Shown here piece after piece: positions 45,341 to 54,884 of a stretch of 64,000 nucleotides of DNA. The notes beneath the pieces are model-generated. The model saw only the letters and a program-made list of their open reading frames with translations, was not told where the DNA came from and ran no database searches. Each line of letters opens with the position of its first letter. Position 1 is the stretch's first letter. Location: positions 103,400 through 167,399 of the forward strand of contig JBGATH010000005.1 of NCBI GenBank assembly GCA_044229235.1, read 5' to 3'. The DNA is from UKL13-2 sp044229235 (GTDB lineage Bacteria; Pseudomonadota; Gammaproteobacteria; Burkholderiales; Usitatibacteraceae). The position numbers and the translations under genes were made by a program.

Positions 45341-45370
45341 AACTTGGACCCCGGCCTGCGCCGGGGAAGG
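45341..45370. repeat. Single arm of the 26.5 kb inverted-repeat family
   Basis: CTTGGACCCCGGCCTGCGCC and GGGGAAGG match the right arm of 26565-26593. It forms a small hairpin CCCCGGC/GCCGGGG between the IS30 element and the MFS gene. Confidence 0.6.
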
Positions 45371-45386
45371 TCAGATATCAATGTCA

Positions 45387-46796
45387 TCACACATGCTTCG
45401 GGTGCGCCGGCAACAGCAGCGACACCACGGCCGCGACAAAAAACGACCCGGCAAACACCATGATGGCCTGATGGTACTGGTCCAGCGACTGCGCCGATGC
45501 CGGCGCGCTCAGCAGCAGCGCCAGCACCGAAATGCCGACCACGCCACCCAGGTACCGGAATGTGGACATGACCCCGGACGCAATGCCGCTCATGTTGCGA
45601 TCCACGGTGGCCATCGCCGCCGACTGCGAGGGGCCGTTGGCAAGGCCGAGCCCGCCGCAGCCCAGCACCAGCCCGATGGCGACATGCCACGGTGCCTCGC
45701 CGGGCACCAGCGTCGCCAGCCCTGCCAGCCCCGCCGCTGCCATTAGCGAGCCGGCCACGCAGGTGATTTTCACGCCGATTTTTTCCGCGACGCGCCCGCC
45801 GACCAGCGAGGCCGCCATCATGCTCACCATGAACGTGGTCATGTAGTGGCCCGACTGTTCCGGCCCCCATTGGTAGAGCAACTTCAGCAGGTACGGCAAC
45901 TGGAACAGCAGCGCGTACATCGACAGGTTCAGCAGCGCGATGATGGCGCAGCCGGCCGAGAACGAGCGGTCGGCAAACAGCTTCAGGTCGATCAGCGGCT
46001 GCGATGACTTCGACTGCCACCAGACAAATACCCCCATCAGCAACAGGCCCGGCACCAGCAACAGGCTGCGATCTTTCAGGCCGATCACCAGGCACAACAG
46101 GCTCGCGGTCAGCAGCGCCGTGCCCAGCCAGTCGAAACGAAATTCCACGGTCGGCACTTCGTGCAGGCCGCCCTTGAAAAAACCGACGGAGAAATACACC
46201 GAGAGCGCCAGCGGCGGCAGGTTCATGAGAAAGATCGCGCCCCAGCCGAACTGATGCACCAACAGGCCGCCCAGCGATGGCCCGAGCGCTGCGGCAAAGC
46301 CCATCAGGCCGCCAAAATAGCCGAACACGCGATGGCGTTTCTCGGGCGGCACGGTGATCTTGAATACCGCCATGACGGTGGGCACCATCATCGCGCCGCC
46401 CAGCGCCATCAGCACCCGCGCGGCCACCAGCGCCTCGAAATAGTGAAAGACGATCGGCAGCAGGCAGCCGGCACCGAACAGCCACTGGCCCAGCCGCAGG
46501 GTGCGGCGATAGCCCCAGTGGTCGCCGAGCTTGCCGCCGGGTCCGAGGGCGATGATGTTGATGAGCAGATAACTGTTCACCAGCCACTGCGTGAGCTCGC
46601 CAGGCGAGCGCGAAAATTCCGCGCCGATCGACGGCAGCGCCACCGCGATCATGGTCGAGCCCAGCGGCACCAGCATGGCCGACAGGCCGAGGCCCATCAA
46701 GCGCAGCGGTGAGTAGTCTTCAGGAGCGGGTTCTGCAGGGGGCGTTGTGGGTGCGGGAGTGGTCAAACCGGATTGCCTGTGGTGATGGTGCGGCAT
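45387..46796 (-). CDS. MFS transporter (DHA2-like drug/metabolite exporter)
   Basis: About 469 residues from the ATG at 46796 (MPHHHHRQSGLTT). A TTG at 46766 overlapping the previous stop (TTGA) is an alternative start, and such TTGA starts occur elsewhere in this window. About 14 membrane helices; motif A-like loop GGKLGDHWGYRRTL (about 86), and PSIGAEFSRSPGELTQWLVNSYLL of the DHA2 type. Likely exports small molecules. It is the third gene of a tight unit with the split dikinase pair. Confidence 0.87.
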   Translation of the reverse strand: MPHHHHRQSGLTTPAPTTPPAEPAPEDYSPLRLMGLGLSAMLVPLGSTMIAVALPSIGAEFSRSPGELTQWLVNSYLLINIIALGPGGKLGDHWGYRRTLRLGQWLFGAGCLLPIVFHYFEALVAARVLMALGGAMMVPTVMAVFKITVPPEKRHRVFGYFGGLMGFAAALGPSLGGLLVHQFGWGAIFLMNLPPLALSVYFSVGFFKGGLHEVPTVEFRFDWLGTALLTASLLCLVIGLKDRSLLLVPGLLLMGVFVWWQSKSSQPLIDLKLFADRSFSAGCAIIALLNLSMYALLFQLPYLLKLLYQWGPEQSGHYMTTFMVSMMAASLVGGRVAEKIGVKITCVAGSLMAAAGLAGLATLVPGEAPWHVAIGLVLGCGGLGLANGPSQSAAMATVDRNMSGIASGVMSTFRYLGGVVGISVLALLLSAPASAQSLDQYHQAIMVFAGSFFVAAVVSLLLPAHPKHV

Positions 46797-47587
46797 TGCA
46801 GGAGGTAGAGGATACCGTGTTCGATTCCCCATTCGATGTCGCGACCGGTGCCGAAGTGCTGCTCGCACAGCATGCCCAGCCGCACCAATGCCTGCAGTTG
46901 CGCATCATCGACACAAAAGCCGCTTACCTTTGCCGGATCTTCGATCTCGCACTCCTCCACGCCGCCGCCGGGCAGTGGCTTGATGCAGATATCCTTGGTG
47001 CCCGCGCGTCTTTCCCTGGGCGTGCCGTCCTTGCCGAAGCGGAAATGATCGGGAATCACCAGGCCCTCGACGATCGCTTCGCCCAGCCGCCACGAGGCCT
47101 CGATGACGATCTCATCAGCGCCCGTGACGGGATGGCGCGTGAACATCACCCCCGCGCAATCGGGAAACACCATTTTTTGCAGCGTCACAGCGGTGCGCGG
47201 CCTTTCGGTAATGCCAAGCTTGGCCCGATAGGCGCGCGCACCTTCCGAGTGGCCGGAATTCCACACGGAGTGAATGGCATTGACGATGTCGGCAAAACCG
47301 ATGCGGTTGAGCTCGGTGAAATGCTGGCCGGCGAAGCTGGCGATGTTCGCGTCCTCGCCAACACCGGAGGAGCGCACCGCGAACGGCTGCGGTTTATCGC
47401 GCAGGAACGTTTCAAGGGTCGCAAGCACTTCGGCATCGCCGTTGACGATCGCGTCGACAAACTCCACCGACAGCGCCCAGCCCGGCGGCACCGGCAGGCC
47501 GCTGCGCAGCGACGCGCCCAACTGCACCGACTTGCCGCCGAAAACCACCTCGCCTTCCGCCAGGCGCAATTCAACCGGCACTCTCAT
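46763..47587 (-). CDS. PEP synthase-like ATP-grasp subunit (PEP/pyruvate-binding domain)
   Basis: 274 residues, about one third of a PEP synthase. FGGKSVQLGASLRSGLPVPPGWALS opens the PPDK_N domain; AVRSSGVGEDANIASFAGQHFTELN contains the conserved RSS...ED..F.G set, and EWGIEHGILYLLQCRTIT ends the ATP-binding domain (Q-C-R-T-I). It would phosphorylate a His-domain partner using ATP. The partner is the next gene upstream, coupled by ATGA, so the two subunits work together. Confidence 0.87.
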   Translation of the reverse strand: MRVPVELRLAEGEVVFGGKSVQLGASLRSGLPVPPGWALSVEFVDAIVNGDAEVLATLETFLRDKPQPFAVRSSGVGEDANIASFAGQHFTELNRIGFADIVNAIHSVWNSGHSEGARAYRAKLGITERPRTAVTLQKMVFPDCAGVMFTRHPVTGADEIVIEASWRLGEAIVEGLVIPDHFRFGKDGTPRERRAGTKDICIKPLPGGGVEECEIEDPAKVSGFCVDDAQLQALVRLGMLCEQHFGTGRDIEWGIEHGILYLLQCRTITTGNPV

Positions 47588-49272
47588 GACAGGATGGTCA
47601 CTTCCCCTTTGTCGGCGTCCACACGAACCATGGCACCGTTGGCAATGGTTTGCGTGGCCACCTGGCAGCCGACCACGCCCGGCAGCCCGTACTCGCGGGC
47701 GACGATGGCCGCGTGCGACATCAAACCTCCGCGGTCGGTGACGATGGCGCCCACCAGCGGCAAAACGTAGTTGAAGGCAGTGGAGGTCGAGCGGGTCACC
47801 AGCACCTCGCCCTTCTGGATTTCACCCAGCGCCTCCATGCGATTGATCACCCGCGCGCGGCCTTCGTAAACACCGCTGCTGACGGAAATGCCGCGCACCA
47901 CCTTGCTGTCGCTGGGCTTGTCGCCCGAGCCGAAGGTGAGGCCCATGAACGCGCCGATGGCCCGCATGGTGCGCTGCGCGCCCGCGGGAAACCAGTCCGG
48001 CGGCGGCGGCGGGGATGGATGGCCGTTGAGCGTGTGCGGCGCCATGTCGTTGGTCGCCGTGGTGCGGAAGTTGTGGCGCGCGGCCAGTTCGGCAGCATCG
48101 GGGCCACCGTTGCCGGAGAGCATCGCCAGGGCTTCGCTGCAGCTTGCGTCCAGCACGTGTTCGGCATGCCCGATGCGACCCCGGGCAAACAGCCGCCGGC
48201 CTACTTCCAGCATGGCGCGGCGCGAAATGCCGGCGGACCACAGGTCACTCCAGTAGCTGCGCTCGTCGCGCAGGCGGTTCACCAGCCGTGCTTCGGCCAG
48301 GCGATCATCGAAGTCCGCGCGATGCTGTTCGGGCACGGCCGCGCGCAGCTTCGCCGTTTGTTCGCGCACGGCCTGCTCGGCTGCGGCGACTTCGTCCGGG
48401 TTGTATTTCGCCTGCAGCGCCTTGACCAGCATGTCCGGTGATTCGATCGCCGTCTTGCAGGCGATGTCGTAGCCACCCACCACGCGATGCGCAACCAGCG
48501 ACAGGTAAGTTTTGATGGCGGCGCCGGTCAGGCCCGGCAGCGCCACCAGCTGATCGAGGACATCGGCAGGCGGCGCCGCGCTGAAAAGGATTGCGCCGGC
48601 CTTCGGGTCGGTCTCGATGGCGCGCAGGGCCGCAAGGTATTCATCGGTGATGCCGGCTGAAATCGGCGTGCTGCCGCGCATGACCTTGGTGATTTCGCTG
48701 GGTGATTTGCCGGTCCACTCCAGCGCGCCCGCCACGAAATCGCCCATGGTGACGCCGCAGGTGATGGTGTAGATGTGATGCTGGAACACCATGGCCTTGG
48801 AATTCTCGAAGCACTCCTGCAGGTGGCTCGCCAGCTGCGTATCGCTCATTGCCGTCAGGTCCTGCGACTGCAGCCGGATGTGGTTGGCGGTGGAGGTGGG
48901 CTTCAACACCGTGTCCCAGTTCTTGAGGTGCTCGCGCCAGGGCTTTTGCGGCAGCACGGTCGCGGCGGTATCGAGGCGCGCCTTGATCTCCGGCACCGCT
49001 TCGCAAATGTGCTGGAAGACCTCCTTCGGCGGCGGACCCTTGGCCCCGGGCGGCGCGCCGACGATGCGCGCGCGGTGGTAGAAAAAACCGTTGATGAAGG
49101 TCGGCTCGAGAAACTCCATCATCAGGCCGTAGCAGGCCGTTCCCATCTTGAAGCCACGCATGAATCCTTCCGGGAATACCTCCTGCTGGAAACGCGTGAT
49201 CGGCAGCGGGAAATGAATGCCATCCTGCTCCCACACACCCTCGTCCGGCGCGGTAAAAACGAGTTCGCCCAT
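47584..49272 (-). CDS. PEP-utilising enzyme mobile-domain subunit (split dikinase/RPH-like)
   Basis: 562 residues. The C-terminal 90 residues are the swivelling phospho-His domain, GGLMSHAAIVAREYGLPGVVGC, with catalytic His near 517, after GEVLVTRSTSTAFNYVLPLVGAIVTDRGG. The first ~430 residues are a middle domain like the substrate-binding part of rifampicin phosphotransferase and related proteins (MGTACYGLMMEFLEPTFINGFF), without the PEP-synthase TIM barrel motifs. With the ATP-grasp subunit it totals ~836 residues, close to a single-chain RPH. Two-subunit forms also occur in phenylphosphate synthase. Substrate unknown. Confidence 0.8.
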   Translation of the reverse strand: MGELVFTAPDEGVWEQDGIHFPLPITRFQQEVFPEGFMRGFKMGTACYGLMMEFLEPTFINGFFYHRARIVGAPPGAKGPPPKEVFQHICEAVPEIKARLDTAATVLPQKPWREHLKNWDTVLKPTSTANHIRLQSQDLTAMSDTQLASHLQECFENSKAMVFQHHIYTITCGVTMGDFVAGALEWTGKSPSEITKVMRGSTPISAGITDEYLAALRAIETDPKAGAILFSAAPPADVLDQLVALPGLTGAAIKTYLSLVAHRVVGGYDIACKTAIESPDMLVKALQAKYNPDEVAAAEQAVREQTAKLRAAVPEQHRADFDDRLAEARLVNRLRDERSYWSDLWSAGISRRAMLEVGRRLFARGRIGHAEHVLDASCSEALAMLSGNGGPDAAELAARHNFRTTATNDMAPHTLNGHPSPPPPPDWFPAGAQRTMRAIGAFMGLTFGSGDKPSDSKVVRGISVSSGVYEGRARVINRMEALGEIQKGEVLVTRSTSTAFNYVLPLVGAIVTDRGGLMSHAAIVAREYGLPGVVGCQVATQTIANGAMVRVDADKGEVTILS

Positions 49273-49464
49273 AAAGCCCCCTAATCCTTGTTTTCGGTTT
49301 CCGATTCGAGCTCGGCCCGACGCAGACCTGAGCAGCGGGAAGCCTGAATGGCATGCCGGGCATCAAGGCCCGGCATGAAGTGTCATATTACTGTAATGCG
49401 CCGGCACGGCAATTTTTCCGCAGTTGCCCCGCGCACCGCAGACCGTCATATCATTTGCAGGCTG

Positions 49465-50514
49465 ATGAATCACCGCGCCGGCCATTTACTCACCACTCAA
49501 ACCGCAGAAAGCAACAACGTGCCGCTGACCCGCCGCCGATTTCTTGCCTCAGGACTCGCCGCCGCCCTCACCACCCGCGGCTTCGCGCAGACGCCGCCGC
49601 CGGCCGGCGCCGGCAGAACCGCGCCCGGTCTGGCGATGCCCACCGAAACCATCGACCTGTGGCCGAAAGGGGCGCCGGGTGCACCGGCCGCGCCGCTCAC
49701 CGAAACCGTCATCGAACGCAGTACCGACAAGCAACTCACCGATCGTGCCGTGCACGGCATCTCGCGGCCGCGGCTGGTGGTGTTCAGGCCGGCCGTCGCG
49801 AACAAGGCCTCGATCCTCATCACACCCGGCGGCGGATATCGCTGGGTGGTGGTGGACCGCGAAGGCTATGAAATGGGCCGCTGGTTTGCCGAGCGAGGTG
49901 TGACCGCTTTTGTGCTGTTTTATCGCCTGCCCGGTGAAGGCTGGACTGCCGGACCGGATGTCGCGCTATCTGATGCGCAGCGCGCCATGCGGCTCATCCG
50001 CCAGCGCGCGGCCGAATTCGGTCTCGACCCGGCGCGGGTGGCGGCCATGGGATTCTCGGCCGGCGGCCACGTTTGCGCTGACCTCGTCGCGCGCTTCGCA
50101 ACGCAAACCTACAGCGCCGTCGATGATGCCGACAAACTGTCCGCGCGTCCCTGCATCGCCGCGCCCATCTATCCGGTGATCAGCATGCGCTCACCGCACG
50201 CCCATGCCGTTAGCCGCGAAAAACTGATCGGCGCAAACGCCGGGCCTGATCTGGAGCGCGCGCACTCGCCGCACCTCAATGTTCCTGCCGATGCCCCGCC
50301 ATGCTTTCTGCTGCATGCCGAGGATGACACCTCGGTGCCGGTGGAGAACACCCTGCTGCTGCGCAGTGCCCTGCGCGAAAAGAAGATCGATGTCGAGATG
50401 CACCTGTTCACCCACGGCGGCCACGGCTTCGGCTTGTCCAAGACCATCGGCAAGCCGGCGCAGGCCTGGCCGGAGTTGTTCATGGCCTGGGGACGGTCGC
50501 AGGGGTGGATTTAG
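49465..50514 (+). CDS. Exported alpha/beta hydrolase (acetyl esterase/xylanase-like)
   Basis: 349 residues from the ATG at 49465, or 331 from a GTG at 49519. A Tat-like signal PLTRRRFLASGLAAALTTRGFAQ lies near the N-terminus. ETIDLWPKGAPGAPA is typical of this exported esterase family; the oxyanion region is ITPGGGYRWVVVDREG, the nucleophile GFSAGGH (about 192), and the acid/His pair ...LHAEDDTSVPVENTLL, THGGHGFGL. Likely a polysaccharide or ester de-acetylase. Confidence 0.85.
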   Translation: MNHRAGHLLTTQTAESNNVPLTRRRFLASGLAAALTTRGFAQTPPPAGAGRTAPGLAMPTETIDLWPKGAPGAPAAPLTETVIERSTDKQLTDRAVHGISRPRLVVFRPAVANKASILITPGGGYRWVVVDREGYEMGRWFAERGVTAFVLFYRLPGEGWTAGPDVALSDAQRAMRLIRQRAAEFGLDPARVAAMGFSAGGHVCADLVARFATQTYSAVDDADKLSARPCIAAPIYPVISMRSPHAHAVSREKLIGANAGPDLERAHSPHLNVPADAPPCFLLHAEDDTSVPVENTLLLRSALREKKIDVEMHLFTHGGHGFGLSKTIGKPAQAWPELFMAWGRSQGWI

Positions 50515-50561
50515 CGTCGCGTCAATCAAGTCTCCTGTGCGCTGACGCAAGGCGAACTACG

Positions 50562-52604
50562 TCAGGGCGCGATCACCTGCCCGCGGCGCCGCAGCACTTG
50601 CAGCACCAGCGCAGTGCCGACCAGCCCGAAACCGATCAGGTCAGCGAAGCGCGATGGATAAACCAGCGCGAAGCCGGCCACCAGCAGCATGCTGCGCTCG
50701 GCCAGGTTGGTCTTGATCAGGCCCCAGCCCTGGAAGCCCGCAGCCAGCGCGGCAATGCCGACCGCTGCCGTCAACGTGACTTCGGCAATGGACCACCAGT
50801 TGGCGGCGGCCAGCGCCTTGGTCGAGCCCATCAGCAACAGCCCCTGGCCGCTGGGATCGAGCACGAACATGAACGGCACCAGGAACGCCGGCACGGTGTA
50901 CTTCCAGCACTGCATGGTGGTCTTGTACGGATCGCCGCCGGTGATGGCCGCGGCCGCGAACGGGGACAGCGCGGTGGGCGGCGAAACTTCGGAGAGTACG
51001 GCGTAATAAAAGATGAACATGTGCGCGGCGAAGTCGGGGACGCCGAGTTTGATCAGCGCCGGCGCGGCGATGACCGCGCAGATGATGTAGGAGGCCGTCA
51101 CCGGCACGGCCAGCCCGACGATCCACACCACCAGTGAGGTGTACACAGCCGTCAGCAGCAGCGAGCCGCCGGCGTAGTCGATCACGATCGAGCTGAACTT
51201 GAGGCCGAGTCCGGTCAGCGTCACCACGCCGACGATGATGCCGGCGCCAGCGCAGGTGGCCGCGACGTTGAGCACGCCGATGGAACCGCCCTCCATCGCT
51301 TTCACGAACGGCGATTTGAAGATCTGCGCGAGCATCGGCCCCTTGCCGCCGGTGCCACGAAATAGGTCGTAGGAAAACAGCGCCGTATCGCGCCGCAGGA
51401 AACTGGTCACGAACGACACGACCGTGGCCCAGAACACCGACAGTACCGGCGAGAAGCCCCACATCATGAAGGCGACGATCGAGACCAGCGACAGAAAGTG
51501 ATACCAGTAGTGCTTCGTCAGGTTCCAGACCGTATCGGCCTTCTCGATCAGCATTTCGCCCATGCCGTATTTGCGCGCGTCGATCTCGACCATCAGGAAC
51601 AACGCGAGATAGAACAGGATGGTCGGGATGCACGCCATCAGCAGTACATCCAGATAGGAAATCTTCAGGAACTCGGCAATCAGGAACGCTGCGGCACCGA
51701 GTACCGGCGGCGAAATGATCGCACCGAGGCCGCCGGCGGCAAGCAGCCCGCCTGCGGCATTTTTCTCGTAGCCGGCCTTGGCCAGCATCGGGTAGGCCAC
51801 CGCACCCAGCGTGACCGTGGTGGCCACGCCGGAGCCGGACGGGCCGCCCAGCAGGAACGAGGCCAGCACCACCGTGCGCCCGGCGCCGGTAGGCTTGCCG
51901 CCCATCGCCGCAAATGAAAAATCGATGTAGAACTTGCCCGCCCCGGAATACTGCAGGAACGCGCCGAAGATGGTGAAGAGGATGATCAGCGACGAGGACA
52001 CATCCACCGCCACGCCGTAGATGCCCTCCAGCGTCATGTACATATGCCCGACCAGGCGGCCGACCTCGTAGCCCTTGTGAGTCCACGGCTGCGGCAGGTA
52101 CGCACCGAACAGCGCGTAAAGGATGAAGGCGCTGGTGATGGCCGGCATGATCCAGCCATTGGTGCGGCGCATCACTTCCATCACCATCAGCATCAGCGCC
52201 ACGCCGAAGAAGATGTCCCAGTTGTTCGGCGAGGTGTTGCGGTCGGTGAAATCATCGCCGCCCTGGACCAGGTAGACCGCAACGGCCACCGACAGCAGCG
52301 CAAGAATCCAGTCCCACCACATGATGCGGTGGCGAAAGCGCGGCGCGATCGGGAACACCAGGAACCCGAGGAACAGCACCCACGCAACATGGATCGGCCG
52401 CAGCGTCTGCGTGGCAACAATGCCATACGCCGTATAGAGGTGAAACGCCGACATCGCCACCGCGACCAGCGTGACCGCGGCCGCCAGCCAGCCGCCAAGC
52501 TTGTTGGCCGCGCCCTCTTCTTCCTCGATGAACTCTTCGGCCTTGGCAAGCGCCTCATCGCTGATGACGGGTTCGGCGGTCGGCGGGATCGGAGGGCGGC
52601 TCAT
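50562..52604 (-). CDS. TRAP transporter fused permease (TAXI-type)
   Basis: 680 residues, a single-chain 4TM plus 12TM permease. N-terminal four helices, then the DctM-like part with GGPSGSGVATTVTLG, AAGGLGAIISPPVLGAAAFLIAEF and VTASYIICAVIAAPALIKLG, segments typical of the TRAP permeases that partner TAXI binding proteins. Na-driven import of a dicarboxylate, amino acid or other organic acid. The solute-binding gene is upstream but separated by a terminator. Confidence 0.9.
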   Translation of the reverse strand: MSRPPIPPTAEPVISDEALAKAEEFIEEEEGAANKLGGWLAAAVTLVAVAMSAFHLYTAYGIVATQTLRPIHVAWVLFLGFLVFPIAPRFRHRIMWWDWILALLSVAVAVYLVQGGDDFTDRNTSPNNWDIFFGVALMLMVMEVMRRTNGWIMPAITSAFILYALFGAYLPQPWTHKGYEVGRLVGHMYMTLEGIYGVAVDVSSSLIILFTIFGAFLQYSGAGKFYIDFSFAAMGGKPTGAGRTVVLASFLLGGPSGSGVATTVTLGAVAYPMLAKAGYEKNAAGGLLAAGGLGAIISPPVLGAAAFLIAEFLKISYLDVLLMACIPTILFYLALFLMVEIDARKYGMGEMLIEKADTVWNLTKHYWYHFLSLVSIVAFMMWGFSPVLSVFWATVVSFVTSFLRRDTALFSYDLFRGTGGKGPMLAQIFKSPFVKAMEGGSIGVLNVAATCAGAGIIVGVVTLTGLGLKFSSIVIDYAGGSLLLTAVYTSLVVWIVGLAVPVTASYIICAVIAAPALIKLGVPDFAAHMFIFYYAVLSEVSPPTALSPFAAAAITGGDPYKTTMQCWKYTVPAFLVPFMFVLDPSGQGLLLMGSTKALAAANWWSIAEVTLTAAVGIAALAAGFQGWGLIKTNLAERSMLLVAGFALVYPSRFADLIGFGLVGTALVLQVLRRRGQVIAP

Positions 52605-52682
52605 GGCTCAATGGTGACAAAGTCTGAAGGTGTAAAGCGTGCCGTCTTGAACAATGATCGATTGTTGTGCAGCAGACTGCAG

Positions 52683-52824
52683 GGCACTTCCCCTTTTGCA
52701 AAGGGGGAAGTGCCGTTGCGTAGAACGTCGAAAACATTTGGCATTCGGATTCGTGACGACACTCACTATTGACACCACCGTGCACCTCCGAATGCTCCAC
52801 CTTCCCATTTTCAAAGTGGGAAGG
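52683..52824. repeat. Two-hairpin element resembling the 222-bp unit geometry
   Basis: Hairpin 1: GGCACTTCCCC/GGGGGAAGTGCC around CTTTTGCAAAG (52683-52714). Hairpin 2: CCTTCCCA/TGGGAAGG around TTTTCAAAG (52800-52824). Both have the CCTTT...AAAGG style and spacing of the tandem unit at 31.7 kb, but the intervening sequence is different. Confidence 0.6.
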
Positions 52825-52874
52825 AATGTTGAACACGCTATTCCGGACAGCGGCATATCCGCAACCGCCGAAAC

Positions 52875-52904
52875 AAAAAACCCCCGCCTTCCGACGAGGG
52901 TTTG
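52875..52904 (-). terminator. Rho-independent terminator of the TAXI binding-protein gene
   Basis: On the minus strand: AACAAACCCTCGTCGGAAGG, then CGGGGGTTTTTTG. The stem pairs ACCCTCG with CGGGGGT with one bulge; six T follow. It separates the binding protein from the permease. Confidence 0.85.
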
Positions 52905-52937
52905 TTGCATGCGCCAACGAGGAACCTGGGTCGACCC

Positions 52938-53903
52938 TCAGTTCACCTTCACGCCCTTTTCGGCGAAGTACTTCACCGCGCCCGGATGAAATGGCACCGG
53001 CGAGGCCGACGCCTTCTGGTTCTCAAGCTTGAAATTGGCCGCTTCCTTGTGCACGTTGATGAGGTCGGCGCGCTTGTCGAAAATCGTTTTCACGATGTTG
53101 TAGGCAGTCTTGTCGTCCATGCCGGCGTTGGTGACCAGGATGTTCATCACCGTGGCCTGCTTGTTGTCAGCCGCCATGCCGCGGTAGGTGTCTTTCGGAA
53201 TCACGTCCTCGATGTACAGGTTGCCCCACTTCTTGTTCATGGCCGGCACCAGGTCAGCGTGATCAACCATCTTGATCTTGGTTCCGGGCGTGTTGGCGAG
53301 GTCGGTCACACCGGCCGTGGGCAGCCCCCCCACCCAGAAGAAGGCGTCGATCTTGCCGTCCTTCATGGCGTTGACCGACTCGGCCACGCCGAGGCGTTCC
53401 CGCTTCATGTCCTTGTCCTTGTCCAGGCCGGCCGCTTCGATGAGCCGGAAGGCCATCACCTCGGTGGCACTGCCCGGAGAACCGGTCGAAACATGCTTGC
53501 CCTTCAGGTCGGCAATCTTGTTGACGCCGCGGACTTCGACGGACACCACGTGCATGCGGTTCGGATACAGCACCATCAGCGTGCGCACCGCCACCTTGTT
53601 ACCGCTGAATTTGTCCTCGCCGCGATAGGCGTCCTGGCTGGCATCGGCCATGGAAAAGCCGATGTAGGAATTGCTTTTGGCGATGAGCTTGAGGTTATCC
53701 ACGGAACCGCCTGTGACCTCGGCCGTGGCCTGCATGCCGGGTACGTGCTTGGACAATTCGGCAGCGATGCCACCGCCCATTGGATAGTAGACGCCGCCGG
53801 TACCGCCGGTGGCGATGGAAATATTGACTTTATCCTGCGCGGCGAGCGGTACGGCCAGGACCACCAGCGTTGCGAAACCCAGTGCTTGCAGCAATTTCCT
53901 CAT
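52938..53903 (-). CDS. TAXI-family TRAP solute-binding protein
   Basis: 321 residues from the ATG at 53903 with GAGGAGAT upstream. Signal peptide ends VPLAAQ. DKVNISIATGGTGGVYYPMGGGIAAELSKHVPGM opens the TAXI domain (seen as GGTGGVYYPMGGG); the C-terminal ...VPFHPGAVKYFAEKGVKVN is the usual end of TAXI proteins. Binds glutamate, dicarboxylates or other acids. Fed to the adjacent TRAP permease. Confidence 0.93.
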   Translation of the reverse strand: MRKLLQALGFATLVVLAVPLAAQDKVNISIATGGTGGVYYPMGGGIAAELSKHVPGMQATAEVTGGSVDNLKLIAKSNSYIGFSMADASQDAYRGEDKFSGNKVAVRTLMVLYPNRMHVVSVEVRGVNKIADLKGKHVSTGSPGSATEVMAFRLIEAAGLDKDKDMKRERLGVAESVNAMKDGKIDAFFWVGGLPTAGVTDLANTPGTKIKMVDHADLVPAMNKKWGNLYIEDVIPKDTYRGMAADNKQATVMNILVTNAGMDDKTAYNIVKTIFDKRADLINVHKEAANFKLENQKASASPVPFHPGAVKYFAEKGVKVN

Positions 53904-54146
53904 GTCGATCTCCTCGTGCAATGTTTGGCGCCAGCGTGCCGCTGCCGGTAGCCGGGTGTTTTTTGTGTGGCGTGAGCGCTTGGCGGAAAGTATATACGAA
54001 GCCGTTTTCGGCCAATTTGAACTGTGCGGTCAGGCCATTGTTACCGGTCAGACGCGCGCTCGTCGCCACCATTCAGGCGAAAGATGCTTGAATAGTCGCG
54101 AGCCGGCAACAACCGATCACTAACTTCCTCTTTCGAAAGCATCGCC

Positions 54147-54857
54147 ATGTCTCTCGACGCCCATGTGACCAAAACCCTGTCCGCAGTGACCACCGCCACC
54201 ATCACCACGCTGCTGCTCAAGAAGGGGCTGCGCAACGTCTGGATGCGCGGCACGCGACCGCTGCGTCCGGATCAGCCGCGGCTGGTGGGGCGCGCCTTCA
54301 CCTTGCGCTTCGTGCCGGCGCGCGAGGACCTGGCCACGCCGGAATCGTGGTCCAAGCCGATCTCGACCCGCGCGGCCATCGAGGCCATGCCGGCCGGCTG
54401 CATCACGGTGGTGGACGCCATGGGCGTGACCGACGCCGGCATCTTCGGCGACATCCTCTGCGCGCGCATGCAAAAGCGCGGCGTGACCGCGCTCATCACG
54501 GATGGCGTGGTGCGCGACGTGGCCGGTGTGCTCGCTACCGGCTTGCCGGTCTGGTGCCAGGGTGCCGCGGCGCCGCCCTCGGTGGCGGGCCTCACCTTTG
54601 TCAACTGGCAGGAGCCCATCGGCTGCGGTGGTGTGGCCGTATTTCCGGATGACGTGATCGTTGCCGATGCCGACGGCGCCGTGCTGATTCCGGCCGCGCT
54701 GCTGGACGAAATCGTCGCGGCCGCACCGGAACAGGAACGGCTCGAAAGCTGGATCATGCAGGAAGTGGCCAATGGCGCCGCCTTGCCGGGACTTTATCCG
54801 CCCAATGCCGAGAACAAGGCCCGCTACGAGGCGAGCAAGGCCGGCGGCACCTCCTGA
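54147..54857 (+). CDS. RraA-family protein
   Basis: 236 residues. Core RraA/HMG-aldolase fold: RPLRPDQPRLVGRAFTLRF, VDAMGVTDAGIFGDILC, GVTALITDGVVRDVAGVLATGLPVW (with the conserved GD...D..R residues as DGVVRD) and GGVAVFPDDVIVADADGAV. Members are either RNase E regulators or 4-hydroxy-4-methyl-2-oxoglutarate/oxaloacetate aldolases. The longer form next to a TAXI-TRAP system suggests the aldolase-type branch, but this is inference. Confidence 0.87.
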   Translation: MSLDAHVTKTLSAVTTATITTLLLKKGLRNVWMRGTRPLRPDQPRLVGRAFTLRFVPAREDLATPESWSKPISTRAAIEAMPAGCITVVDAMGVTDAGIFGDILCARMQKRGVTALITDGVVRDVAGVLATGLPVWCQGAAAPPSVAGLTFVNWQEPIGCGGVAVFPDDVIVADADGAVLIPAALLDEIVAAAPEQERLESWIMQEVANGAALPGLYPPNAENKARYEASKAGGTS

Positions 54858-54884
54858 GAAAAGCCGCGTGGCGCAGTGCGCGCG

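Larger units (their letters stand above)
52605..52937. other. Intergenic region with two hairpins and a terminator
   Basis: 333 bases between TRAP permease and solute-binding protein. It contains two palindromes (52683-52714 and 52800-52824) and the terminator 52875-52904. A permease promoter should lie near 52620-52680 but cannot be pinned. Confidence 0.5.

Noticed and set aside
45341..45370. Rho-independent terminator for the MFS gene
   Set aside because: The hairpin is good but no T run follows on the minus strand; it matches the arm of a dispersed repeat instead.
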